DNA of 10,399 nucleotides from Bacillota bacterium (lineage in GTDB: Bacteria > Bacillota_A > Clostridia > Peptostreptococcales > Anaerovoracaceae): NCBI GenBank assembly GCA_017437925.1, contig JAFRWQ010000234.1, positions 1 through 10,399 on the forward strand, read 5' to 3'. This document shows, piece after piece, positions 1 through 5,924 of this stretch. The translations under genes and the position numbers were made by a program. Under the pieces are notes generated by a model that was not told the origin of the DNA, made no database searches, and worked only from the letters and a program-made list of their open reading frames with translations. The stretch's first letter is position 1, and the number at the start of each line of letters is the position of its first letter.

Positions 1-1308
1 ATCGCCATCAACGACAATTTCGATTCTGCCAATCAGAACAGCGTAGACAATGACTTCGCCGGGATCCGGATGTGGTTCAACGAGTTTTACGCCAGAGACA
101 CCAGTCGGAAGATCCGCGCGGTCAACAAGGCCAAGGGTGAACGTGGCGAACACCTCACAACCAATCCGCCCTTCGGCTATATCAAAGATCCGGAGAATCC
201 CAAACAGTGGATCGATGATAAAGAGGCCGCCAAGGTAGTCAGGCACATCTTCGATCTCTGTATGGAAGGCCGGGGGCCGATGCAGATCGCAAAGCAGCTA
301 CGGGAAGAAAGAATCTTGACTCCAACGGCCTATGCTTTGCAAAAAGGCAGAAAAACACCTCATTCCGCTCCTTCCGATCCGTACTATTGGGATCAAGCTA
401 CCGTAGTTGATTTATTGGAACATCGTGACTACACCGGCTGCACCGTGAACTTCAAGACTTATACCAATTCGATCTGGGACAAAAAGACCAGAGAAAATCC
501 GGTAGAGAAGCAGGCGATCTTTTACAACACCCAACCGGTGATTATCGATCCGGAAGTGTTCGAGAAGGTTCAGGAGATCCGGTCGCAGAGGCATCGTCGA
601 ACCAAAACAGGTAAGTCCCATATGTTTTCCGGTTTGGTCTACTGCGCAGACTGCAAATCCAGAATGTACTACTGTACCACCAGCTACTACGAGGAACGGC
701 AGGATCATTTCGTCTGTTCGAACTATCGGAGCAATACGGGAAGCTGTTCTGCCCATTTCATTAGGGCTGTTGTTCTGGAACAAATGGTCTGGGCGCATCT
801 CAAAGAAGTCATCTGGTACGTAGGTCACTATGAAGGTCACTTCAGGTCAATCATGGAGGCCAGGCTTCAAGCGGAAAGCAAAGAGACTCTTCGGGTAAAG
901 CGGAAGCAACTCGAAAAGGATGAGAAGCGTATTCAGGAACTTGATCGTCTGTTCATCCGTCTGTATGAGGACAATGTGGCATCCCGGATCAGTGATGACC
1001 GTTTCACTATGATGAGTCAGGCCTATGAGGACGAGCAGCGTGATCTGAAAGCGGAAGCGGAAGTCTTACGGCAGGAAATCGAAACACAGGAACAACAGAA
1101 CCAGAATCTTGAACAATTCATTCTTAAGGTCAGAAAGTATGCAGAGTTGACGGAATTAACACCGTACGCAGCTCATGAGCTGATAAAGGCAATCTATGTC
1201 GGGGCGCCTGATAAAAGCAGCGGAAAACGCCACCAGAGCATCCACATCTGCTATGATCTGATTGGGTTCATCCCGCTGAGTGAACTGATGACACAGGAAA
1301 TGGCATGA
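1..1308 (+). CDS. Large serine recombinase (TndX/TnpX-like, DUF4368), 5' truncated
   Basis: This is the C-terminal part of a large serine site-specific recombinase, which excises and integrates mobile DNA. The frame is open from base 1, so the gene starts upstream and the ATG at 70 is internal. The first residues visible (IAINDNFDS, then WFNEFYARDTSRKIR) match the end of the resolvase catalytic domain; the catalytic Ser lies outside the window. The Recombinase domain follows, then a zinc ribbon with Cys codons at 643, 652, 715 and 745. After it come a charged coiled coil (about 860-1120) and a C-terminal DUF4368-like tail. This layout is known from recombinases of clostridial conjugative or mobilizable elements, where the gene often lies at one end of the element. 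Of 28 Ile codons only one is ATA, unlike the genes to the right, which supports foreign origin. The family assignment is firm; the identity of the element is unknown. Confidence 0.93.
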   Translation: MAINDNFDSANQNSVDNDFAGIRMWFNEFYARDTSRKIRAVNKAKGERGEHLTTNPPFGYIKDPENPKQWIDDKEAAKVVRHIFDLCMEGRGPMQIAKQLREERILTPTAYALQKGRKTPHSAPSDPYYWDQATVVDLLEHRDYTGCTVNFKTYTNSIWDKKTRENPVEKQAIFYNTQPVIIDPEVFEKVQEIRSQRHRRTKTGKSHMFSGLVYCADCKSRMYYCTTSYYEERQDHFVCSNYRSNTGSCSAHFIRAVVLEQMVWAHLKEVIWYVGHYEGHFRSIMEARLQAESKETLRVKRKQLEKDEKRIQELDRLFIRLYEDNVASRISDDRFTMMSQAYEDEQRDLKAEAEVLRQEIETQEQQNQNLEQFILKVRKYAELTELTPYAAHELIKAIYVGAPDKSSGKRHQSIHICYDLIGFIPLSELMTQEMA

Positions 1309-1328
1309 CCCGAAGATCATGCCATTCC
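1296..1328. repeat. Inverted repeat spanning the recombinase stop codon
   Basis: Arms at 1299-1308 and 1317-1326 pair over 10 bp around an 8-base loop. After a one-base bulge, two further G:C pairs form (1296-1297 with 1327-1328). The left arm contains the last codons and the TGA stop. No T-run follows, so it is a poor intrinsic terminator on its own. It could stabilise the 3' end of the mRNA, act as a weak terminator, or be part of the recombination-site region of the element. Confidence 0.6.
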
Positions 1329-1336
1329 TGAAAACT

Positions 1337-1351
1337 ATAAAACTGTTTTAT
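1337..1351. repeat. Short palindrome downstream of the recombinase
   Basis: ATAAAAC and GTTTTAT are perfect inverted 7-bp arms around a single T. The site lies 28 bp after the recombinase stop, where the right attachment site of such an element could be. No function can be assigned without the other end of the element or an empty site. Confidence 0.4.
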
Positions 1352-1388
1352 GAGGGGGCCCTTTGACCTCTCTTTTTTAATTTTACGG

Positions 1389-1409
1389 CCGGCGCTTAGC
1401 CGGTTTTTT
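1389..1409 (+). terminator. Rho-independent terminator (plus strand)
   Basis: CCGGC, loop GCTTA, GCCGG form a 5-bp GC-only hairpin followed directly by six T residues (1404-1409). It would stop plus-strand transcription coming from the recombinase before it enters the convergent gntR gene in antisense. The T-run exists only on the plus strand, so it does not serve as a canonical terminator for gntR. Confidence 0.6.
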
Positions 1410-1435
1410 GGGCTTTCGGGATCTTTTTGCGTTTT

Positions 1436-1449
1436 AAGCCCGCGGGCTT
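1436..1449. repeat. GC-rich palindrome after the gntR stop
   Basis: AAGCCCGCGGGCTT is a perfect 14-bp palindrome, 8 bp beyond the gntR stop codon on the minus strand. GGGCTT at 1410-1415 can pair with its left half, giving an alternative larger hairpin. On the minus strand no T-run follows, so it is at best a weak or factor-dependent 3' end for gntR. Confidence 0.4.
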
Positions 1450-1457
1450 TGCCGCGC

Positions 1458-2195
1458 TTATACTTCCCTGTATATCTTGAAGGAGTATTTGTCGGTGCGG
1501 TAATAGCCCTTTTTTCTTTCCACCAGCCTGTTGTCTATGTCCACCAGCGACGAATCCAGCACCAGCACCGCGTCCCCCTGCTTAAGGTTCAATACCCTCG
1601 CCAGCTCCGCGTCGGCGTTGATTGCCAGCACCCTCTGGTCGACCCTGGCCAGCACCAGCCCGGTCTCGGGGTAAAGGTCGAAGGTGCTGAAGGGTATGTT
1701 GTTCTTCTCCATCTCGAACATCTTATCCTTCATCATGGCGCCGTAGGGAGCCCTGATCACCGACTTGTAGAGGACCACGGGCTCGTCCATCGAATAGCCG
1801 GTGAGGCTTATTTCGGTGGCGGCTTCCCAGTCGGTAAAGCCCATGATCTTGTCGAAATCGGTGAGCTGGTAGTCGCGGTATGAGTTGACCCTGGTGTAGC
1901 CCTGATGACCCTCCTGGGCCAGGGTCTCGCCGAAGGGGCGTATCTTTTTGAGGTCTGAATTTATCCTGTTGGATTTTACGAAGGTCCCCTTGCCGTGGAC
2001 CGTGTATATCATGCCCGAGGTCTCAAGGTTCACTATGGCCCGCCTGATGGTTATGCGGCTTACCGAGAACTGGGCGCAGAGCTCCATCTCAGAAGGCAGC
2101 TTGCTGTGGGGAGGGTATTCGCCGGAGAGTATCTTTTTTCTGAGCTCGTCCTCCACCTGGCTGTATAGGGGTCTCGAGGAATCGTGGGAAAGCAT
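1458..2195 (-). CDS. GntR-family repressor, HutC/FarR type with UTRA domain
   Basis: A 245-residue transcription regulator. Residues 10-75 are a typical GntR winged helix-turn-helix (PLYSQVEDELRKKILSGEY, then LPSEMEL, SRITIRRAI and GKGTFV). Residues from about 90 to 240 form a UTRA ligand-binding domain, seen in the pattern of acidic and hydrophobic strands and in the end segment YRTDKYSFKI. The length is normal for the HutC subfamily, whose members are usually repressors released by a pathway metabolite. The ATG at 2193-2195 is preceded by AGGAGG with 6 bases of spacing. The gene is divergent from the transport operon, and its own promoter contains an operator-like repeat. It is therefore most likely an autoregulated local repressor of the operon. 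The inducing ligand is unknown. Confidence 0.92.
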   Translation of the reverse strand: MLSHDSSRPLYSQVEDELRKKILSGEYPPHSKLPSEMELCAQFSVSRITIRRAIVNLETSGMIYTVHGKGTFVKSNRINSDLKKIRPFGETLAQEGHQGYTRVNSYRDYQLTDFDKIMGFTDWEAATEISLTGYSMDEPVVLYKSVIRAPYGAMMKDKMFEMEKNNIPFSTFDLYPETGLVLARVDQRVLAINADAELARVLNLKQGDAVLVLDSSLVDIDNRLVERKKGYYRTDKYSFKIYREV

Positions 2196-2235
2196 GAGGG
2201 TCCTCCTTTCCTCTATGTTCGGAGTGTCCGTTTAC

Positions 2236-2264
2236 ATTATAACAACACAATACATGTTGTTCAA
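2236..2264 (-). promoter_or_regulatory. Promoter of the gntR regulator gene
   Basis: Read on the minus strand, TTGAAC (2264-2259) and TATAAT (2241-2236) are separated by exactly 17 bp, a near-consensus housekeeping promoter. The expected transcript start is near 2229, giving a leader of about 34 bases. An A/T-rich tract at 2270-2285, just upstream of the -35 box, resembles an UP element. The spacer holds an inverted repeat (operator A). Confidence 0.75.
2237..2261. promoter_or_regulatory. Operator A, inverted repeat inside the gntR promoter
   Basis: AACAACA (2241-2247) and TGTTGTT (2255-2261) are perfect 7-bp inverted arms with a 7-bp spacer. They span the region between the -35 and -10 boxes of the gntR promoter. 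The 11-mer TTATAACAACA (2237-2247) recurs exactly in operator B (2372-2382). The complement of the right arm with its neighbours (AACAACATGT, plus-strand 2252-2261 read in reverse) also occurs in operator B. Binding by the adjacent GntR protein would block RNA polymerase and give autorepression. The binding itself is inferred. Confidence 0.65.
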
Positions 2265-2293
2265 GATGTCATAATTATTTTTTTTAAACGCCT

Positions 2294-2306
2294 GTTTCGC
2301 CGAAAC
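2294..2306. repeat. Palindrome upstream of the operon promoter
   Basis: GTTTCG and CGAAAC are perfect 6-bp inverted arms around one C. The centre lies about 24 bp upstream of the -35 box of the operon promoter, a position where an activator or a second regulator could bind. It does not resemble operators A and B. Confidence 0.35.
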
Positions 2307-2323
2307 GGTTACGTAAAAATCAC

Positions 2324-2352
2324 TTGACGCGGGGCTATAGCCTTTCTATAAT
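2324..2352 (+). promoter_or_regulatory. Promoter of the AtuA-DUF4387-C26-dpp operon
   Basis: TTGACG (2324-2329) and a perfect TATAAT (2347-2352) are separated by 17 bp, an almost ideal housekeeping promoter. The transcript is expected to start near 2359, about 120 bases before the chosen TTG start of the first gene. Such a strong core promoter next to an operator fits negative control by the divergent GntR protein. Confidence 0.8.
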
Positions 2353-2363
2353 TAAATCAGGAA

Positions 2364-2385
2364 ATAACATGTTATAACAACATGT
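2364..2385. promoter_or_regulatory. Operator B at the start of the operon transcript
   Basis: ACATGTT (2367-2373) and AACATGT (2379-2385) are perfect 7-bp inverted arms with a 5-bp spacer. Overlapping palindromes are ATAACATGTTAT (2364-2375) and TGTTATAACA (2370-2379). The site covers roughly +5 to +27 of the predicted transcript, a classic repressor position. It shares TTATAACAACA and AACAACATGT with operator A, so both are probably sites for the same regulator. Confidence 0.65.
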
Positions 2386-2462
2386 CCGTTCATTATTTTA
2401 TATTCCCGCTCATAATTTGTTTATCATTGACCGCAATATATACGGCCTTAAAGAACCAAGAA

Positions 2463-2468
2463 TGGAGG
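2463..2468 (+). promoter_or_regulatory. Ribosome binding site that selects the TTG start
   Basis: TGGAGG is the only good Shine-Dalgarno sequence in the leader. It is 9 bases before the in-frame TTG at 2478. The in-frame ATG at 2382 lies inside operator B and has no Shine-Dalgarno at a useful distance, so this site argues for the TTG. Confidence 0.65.
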
Positions 2469-2477
2469 CATGAGACA

Positions 2478-3848
2478 TTGAAAAAAGAAGTACTCAGACT
2501 GATCTCGCCCAACGGCCATCTCGGCTTCGCCCCTACCAAGGAGGGAAGCTTTTACATCGGGGCTGACACCCACCCCGACTATTACTGCTGCGACAGCGGC
2601 AGCGATGACATAGGCCCCGTACCTCTGGGAGCCGACGTCTGCGCCAGCCACCCCGTCCACCAGTATCACGACCTGGAGCTGATGCTCCTCAAATCCCGCG
2701 AGCAGGGCGTGCCCATGATCATAGGCTCCTCCGGCGATACCGGAACCAACAGCAGGGTCGACATGTACGTCGATTTCATCAAGGACATGGCGAAGAAGCA
2801 CAACCTGGCTCCCTTTAAGCTGGCCTATTTCTATTCCGAGGTCGACAAGGAATACATACGCCAGAAGATGATCAACGGCGAGGCCATCGAAGGCTTAAAC
2901 AGCCGCAGCAACCTCACCATGGAAGAGCTGGACGCCACCGACCGCATAGTCGCCGTCGCCGGAGTCCACCCCTTCATCAAGTGCCTTGAGATGGGCGCCG
3001 ACGTCATAATAGGCGGACGTTCCAGCGACGTGGCGGTCTTCGCCGCTCCCGCCATCTACGAAGGCTTCCCCGAGAACGTTTCCTACTATGCCGGCAAGGT
3101 CCTGGAGTGCGCCAGCTTCTGCTGCGAGCCTTACGGAGCCAAGGAGTCGGTCATAGGAACCATAACCAAGGATGACGTAAAGGTCACCGCCATGGCGCCC
3201 TTCCAGCGCTGCACCATCGCCTCCGTCGCGGGCCACGCCATGTACGAGCGCACCAACCCCTACTACGAGTACGTAGCCGGCGGAATGATGGACATGAGCG
3301 AGTGCGAGTACGAGCAGTACGACGAGAAGACCTGCCGCATCACTGGCGCCAAGTTCATACCCATCGAGGGCAAGATCAAGGTAAAGCTCGAGGGCTCCGG
3401 CAGGGTAGGCTACCGCTACCTGGGCATGGCCGGAATACGCGATCCCTACACCATCAAGAACATAGACAAGGTCATAGACTGGGCCAAGTCCCAGTGTGCA
3501 GAGCGCTTCCCCGAGGGCGGCTACGAGCTGAGCTACCGCATCTTCGGAAAGAACGGCGTCATGGGCGACCTTGAACCCATAAAGGAGACCAAGAGCCACG
3601 AGCTGCTGGTGGTCGTCGAAGGCGTATCCAAGGATCAGAAGAAGGCCCAGGAGGCCACCCTCATAGGCACCCGCCAGATCTTCTACGCCCGACTCCCCGA
3701 GGTAAAGGGCACCGCCGGTACCGCGGCCTTCATACTCGACGAGGTGACCCCCATCTCCGACGCCTACACCTGGACCATGGACCACACCGTGGCGGTGGAC
3801 GATCCCCTCGAGCTCTTCCCCATCAAAATGATCACCGTAGGCGAGTAA
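2478..3848 (+). CDS. AtuA-family (DUF1446) protein
   Basis: A 456-residue cytoplasmic protein of the DUF1446 / acyclic terpene utilization AtuA family. Family-like segments are an N-terminal Asp/Ser/Gly loop (CDSGSDDIGPVPLG, residues 38-51), a glycine-rich segment GSSGDTGTNSR (83-93) and GGRSSD (179-184). The family was named from acyclic terpene degradation in Pseudomonas, but its exact reaction is not settled to my knowledge, and terpene use should not be assumed here. The TTG at 2478 was chosen because a Shine-Dalgarno lies 9 bases before it. The alternative ATG at 2382 would add 32 residues of AT-rich, hydrophobic sequence that overlap the operator. It is the first gene of the operon. The stop overlaps the ribosome binding site of the DUF4387 gene, its usual partner, which suggests the two proteins act together. 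Confidence 0.85.
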   Translation: MKKEVLRLISPNGHLGFAPTKEGSFYIGADTHPDYYCCDSGSDDIGPVPLGADVCASHPVHQYHDLELMLLKSREQGVPMIIGSSGDTGTNSRVDMYVDFIKDMAKKHNLAPFKLAYFYSEVDKEYIRQKMINGEAIEGLNSRSNLTMEELDATDRIVAVAGVHPFIKCLEMGADVIIGGRSSDVAVFAAPAIYEGFPENVSYYAGKVLECASFCCEPYGAKESVIGTITKDDVKVTAMAPFQRCTIASVAGHAMYERTNPYYEYVAGGMMDMSECEYEQYDEKTCRITGAKFIPIEGKIKVKLEGSGRVGYRYLGMAGIRDPYTIKNIDKVIDWAKSQCAERFPEGGYELSYRIFGKNGVMGDLEPIKETKSHELLVVVEGVSKDQKKAQEATLIGTRQIFYARLPEVKGTAGTAAFILDEVTPISDAYTWTMDHTVAVDDPLELFPIKMITVGE

Positions 3849-3861
3849 GGAGGAAACATCG

Positions 3862-4188
3862 ATGAAAACAGTTAAGCTCGTTGATCTCGCTAAGACTATA
3901 CGCAGCAAGAACGCCGGCACCGACCGCATAACCTTCGACATAATCTTCCGTGAGAAGGAGACCTATGAGATGGTCAAGAACTCCAAGGTCCTGAACAAGG
4001 AATACGTGGCGAACCTCTTCGGCATCCCCATGGAGAGGATAGCCGACTTCGTCGAGTTCGATCCGGGCCTTGCCATCAAGTTCACCATCAACAGGCTCCG
4101 TCCCTCCGGTTCCTTCGGAGAGGGCGACGTGTTCGGTTGCCAGCAGTATCCGCCCCTCTACGACGTGGAAATACCCGTCGAGGAGTAG
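3862..4188 (+). CDS. DUF4387-domain protein, partner of the AtuA-family protein
   Basis: A 108-residue soluble protein. The opening (KTVKLVDLAKTIRSKNAGTD) followed by RITFDIIF, and the C-terminal GSFGEGDVFGCQQYPPLYDVEI, are typical of DUF4387. That small domain is known mainly as a separate gene directly after, or fused to, DUF1446/AtuA proteins, so a complex or joint active site is likely. AAGGAGG starts within the stop of the upstream gene and is 8 bases before the ATG. The next gene begins three bases after this stop. It has no signal peptide, no membrane segment and no recognised catalytic motif. The biochemical role is unknown. Confidence 0.85.
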   Translation: MKTVKLVDLAKTIRSKNAGTDRITFDIIFREKETYEMVKNSKVLNKEYVANLFGIPMERIADFVEFDPGLAIKFTINRLRPSGSFGEGDVFGCQQYPPLYDVEIPVEE

Positions 4189-4191
4189 GCC

Positions 4192-4920
4192 ATGTACAGA
4201 CCGCTGATAGGCATAAGCTGCTGCGACAGCAGCGAACGCGCGCCCGACATTTCCCGCTACCCCCTGTACCACGTCTACGCCTGGTACTGCGACGCGATAT
4301 GGAAGGCGGGAGGGCGGCCTGTGATGATACCCCCCGTGGCAGGAAGCGATTCCGCCGAAGAGGCCGCCGACATGGTGAGGCGCCTGGACGGTATATACTT
4401 TTCGGGAGGCGGCCTGTCCACCGCTCCCAAGGCAGCCGTGCAGCCCAAGCTCATGGAGACCCAGCCCAAGAGGAGCCTTGCCGAATGCGCCCTGGTAAGG
4501 GCAGGCAAGGATATAAAGCTCCCCATGATCGGCTCCTGCAGAGGACACCAGATCATATGCGAGAGCCTGGGCGGGACTTTAAGCGAGGAGACCCTTCCCA
4601 ACCACAGCCAGAAGACCTCGTACTATTACCCGACCCATTCCGTCGACATCGAAAAGAACAGCCGCCTCGCGGCCATAGTCGGAAGCGGACCGTGGATGGT
4701 CAACTCCATGCACTGCCAGTTCGTTGAGACCTGTCCCCCCGGCTTCATCGCCAACGCCTGGGGCCCCGAAGGGACGGTCGAGGGCATGGAGACCACCGAC
4801 CCCGACTGGTACTGCATAACCTTCCAGTACCATCCCGAGGTGCTCATCTTCGATGAAAGGGCAAAGACCCTGATGGAAAGCTTCGTGGAGGCAGCCCGCC
4901 TCAGGGCCTCCTCGAGATAG
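4192..4920 (+). CDS. Gamma-glutamyl hydrolase-like class I glutamine amidotransferase (peptidase C26)
   Basis: A 242-residue cytoplasmic hydrolase of the PuuD / gamma-glutamyl-GABA hydrolase family, which cleaves gamma-glutamyl amide bonds. The nucleophile elbow is GSCRGHQ with Cys116. The His/Glu pair is His214 and Glu216 in FQYHPEV. VNSMHCQ (170-176) matches the conserved VNSxHxQ segment. The glycine loop usually read as GGxD is SGGGLS here (71-76), so the substrate pocket may differ from PuuD. The length is normal. GAGGAG inside the last codons of the DUF4387 gene is 6 bases before the ATG, which suggests translational coupling. Its place between the AtuA pair and the peptide-type transporter suggests that it releases an acid or amine from the imported compound. 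The true substrate is not known. Confidence 0.87.
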   Translation: MYRPLIGISCCDSSERAPDISRYPLYHVYAWYCDAIWKAGGRPVMIPPVAGSDSAEEAADMVRRLDGIYFSGGGLSTAPKAAVQPKLMETQPKRSLAECALVRAGKDIKLPMIGSCRGHQIICESLGGTLSEETLPNHSQKTSYYYPTHSVDIEKNSRLAAIVGSGPWMVNSMHCQFVETCPPGFIANAWGPEGTVEGMETTDPDWYCITFQYHPEVLIFDERAKTLMESFVEAARLRASSR

Positions 4921-4964
4921 ATCCCCCTTACGGACCGCTGAAAGAAAGGAGGAATAAGCATCGG

Positions 4965-5909
4965 ATGATCATAAAATACGTAATAAAAAGATTATTCCTG
5001 ATGATCCCCATACTTCTGGGCGTATCACTGATAGTTTTCAGCATACTCGAAATGACTCCGGGCGACCCGGCAAGAAACATACTGGGCGCCGAGGCCACGG
5101 TGGAGCAGGTGAACCAGCTCCGCCACGAGATGGGTCTGGACAAGAGCTTCGTCGAGCGCTACGCCCTGTATCTCTTCAACATAGTCACCAAGCTGGATTT
5201 CGGAACGTCCTGGAGGACGGGCTCGCCGGTATTTGAGGACATAGCCCCGAGGCTCCCGGTGAGCTTAAGGCTCACGACCATGAACATCATAGTCGCGACG
5301 GTCATAGGAGTCCCCCTGGGCGTCTATTCCGCGGTCAAGCAGAACTCGGTGGGCGACAACCTGATGCGAGTCCTGTCGACCGTGTTCGTCGCGACCCCCA
5401 CCTTCTGGTTCGCCATGATACTGATACTGGTATTCGCCCTGTACCTTGGCTGGCTTCCCGCCAGCGGGGTGCTCACCTGGAAGGGCTACATAATGCCCGT
5501 GACCTGTACCGCCGTGGTCGCGTCCTGCCGCATACTCAGGATGACCCGCTCGACGATGCTCGAGTGCATAAGGGAGGACTACATCAGGTCTGCCAGGGCA
5601 AAGGGCGTCCCCAACAGGAAGGTCATTTACCAGCACGCCCTTCAGAACGCCCTGCTTCCCGTCATAACCACCATAGGAAGCACCTTCGGAACGGTGCTGG
5701 GAGGCTCCACCGTATGCGAGAACGTCTTCTCCCTTCCGGGCATAGGCTCCCTCATAGTTCTCAGCATCAAGGCCAAGGATGAGCCCACCGTCATGGCCTG
5801 CGTCCTCTTTTTAGCCTTCTTCTTCGCCGTCGTAATGCTCGTAGTCGACATAGTCTACGCGTTCATCGACCCCCGCATCAAGGCGAAGTACGCCGGTTCA
5901 AAGAAGTAA
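4965..5909 (+). CDS. dppB: ABC transporter permease, DppB/OppB type
   Basis: A 314-residue inner-membrane permease of the dipeptide/oligopeptide/nickel ABC family. The N-terminus (KYVIKRLFLMIPILLGVSLI) is the family's hallmark first membrane helix, followed by the EMTPGDPA segment and a DFGTSW motif in the external loop. About six hydrophobic helices are visible. The EAA loop that docks onto the ATPases is at about residues 204-235 (DYIRSARAKGVP, then HALQNALLPVI). The Shine-Dalgarno AAAGGAGG is 12 bases before the ATG, rather long, but there is no closer start. Hand count of Ile codons: 20 ATA, 7 ATC, 1 ATT, an extreme ATA preference. Family symbol only; the substrate may not be a dipeptide. 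Confidence 0.93.
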   Translation: MIIKYVIKRLFLMIPILLGVSLIVFSILEMTPGDPARNILGAEATVEQVNQLRHEMGLDKSFVERYALYLFNIVTKLDFGTSWRTGSPVFEDIAPRLPVSLRLTTMNIIVATVIGVPLGVYSAVKQNSVGDNLMRVLSTVFVATPTFWFAMILILVFALYLGWLPASGVLTWKGYIMPVTCTAVVASCRILRMTRSTMLECIREDYIRSARAKGVPNRKVIYQHALQNALLPVITTIGSTFGTVLGGSTVCENVFSLPGIGSLIVLSIKAKDEPTVMACVLFLAFFFAVVMLVVDIVYAFIDPRIKAKYAGSKK

Positions 5910-5924
5910 AGGAGGTGGAGATCG

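Noticed and set aside
70..1308. Complete recombinase gene starting at the ATG at 70
   Set aside because: The frame continues to base 1 with conserved catalytic-domain sequence, so this ATG is internal and the gene is cut by the window edge.
1350..1883. Plus-strand open frame of 177 residues across the junction and opposite gntR
   Set aside because: It runs through a terminator and antisense to a clear GntR gene, and has no family features.
2382..2477. N-terminal membrane anchor or signal peptide on the AtuA-family protein
   Set aside because: The hydrophobic stretch exists only if the ATG inside operator B is used. That ATG has no ribosome binding site, and AtuA-family proteins are cytoplasmic.
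2470..2481. Three-codon upstream frame ATG AGA CAT TGA overlapping the TTG start
   Set aside because: The ATG is only one base from the Shine-Dalgarno core, too close for use; it is probably chance.
2895..3941. Minus-strand open frame of 348 residues opposite the AtuA-family and DUF4387 genes
   Set aside because: Low-complexity Gly/Ala/Val/Leu composition and no recognisable domain; the plus strand holds two well-matched family proteins.
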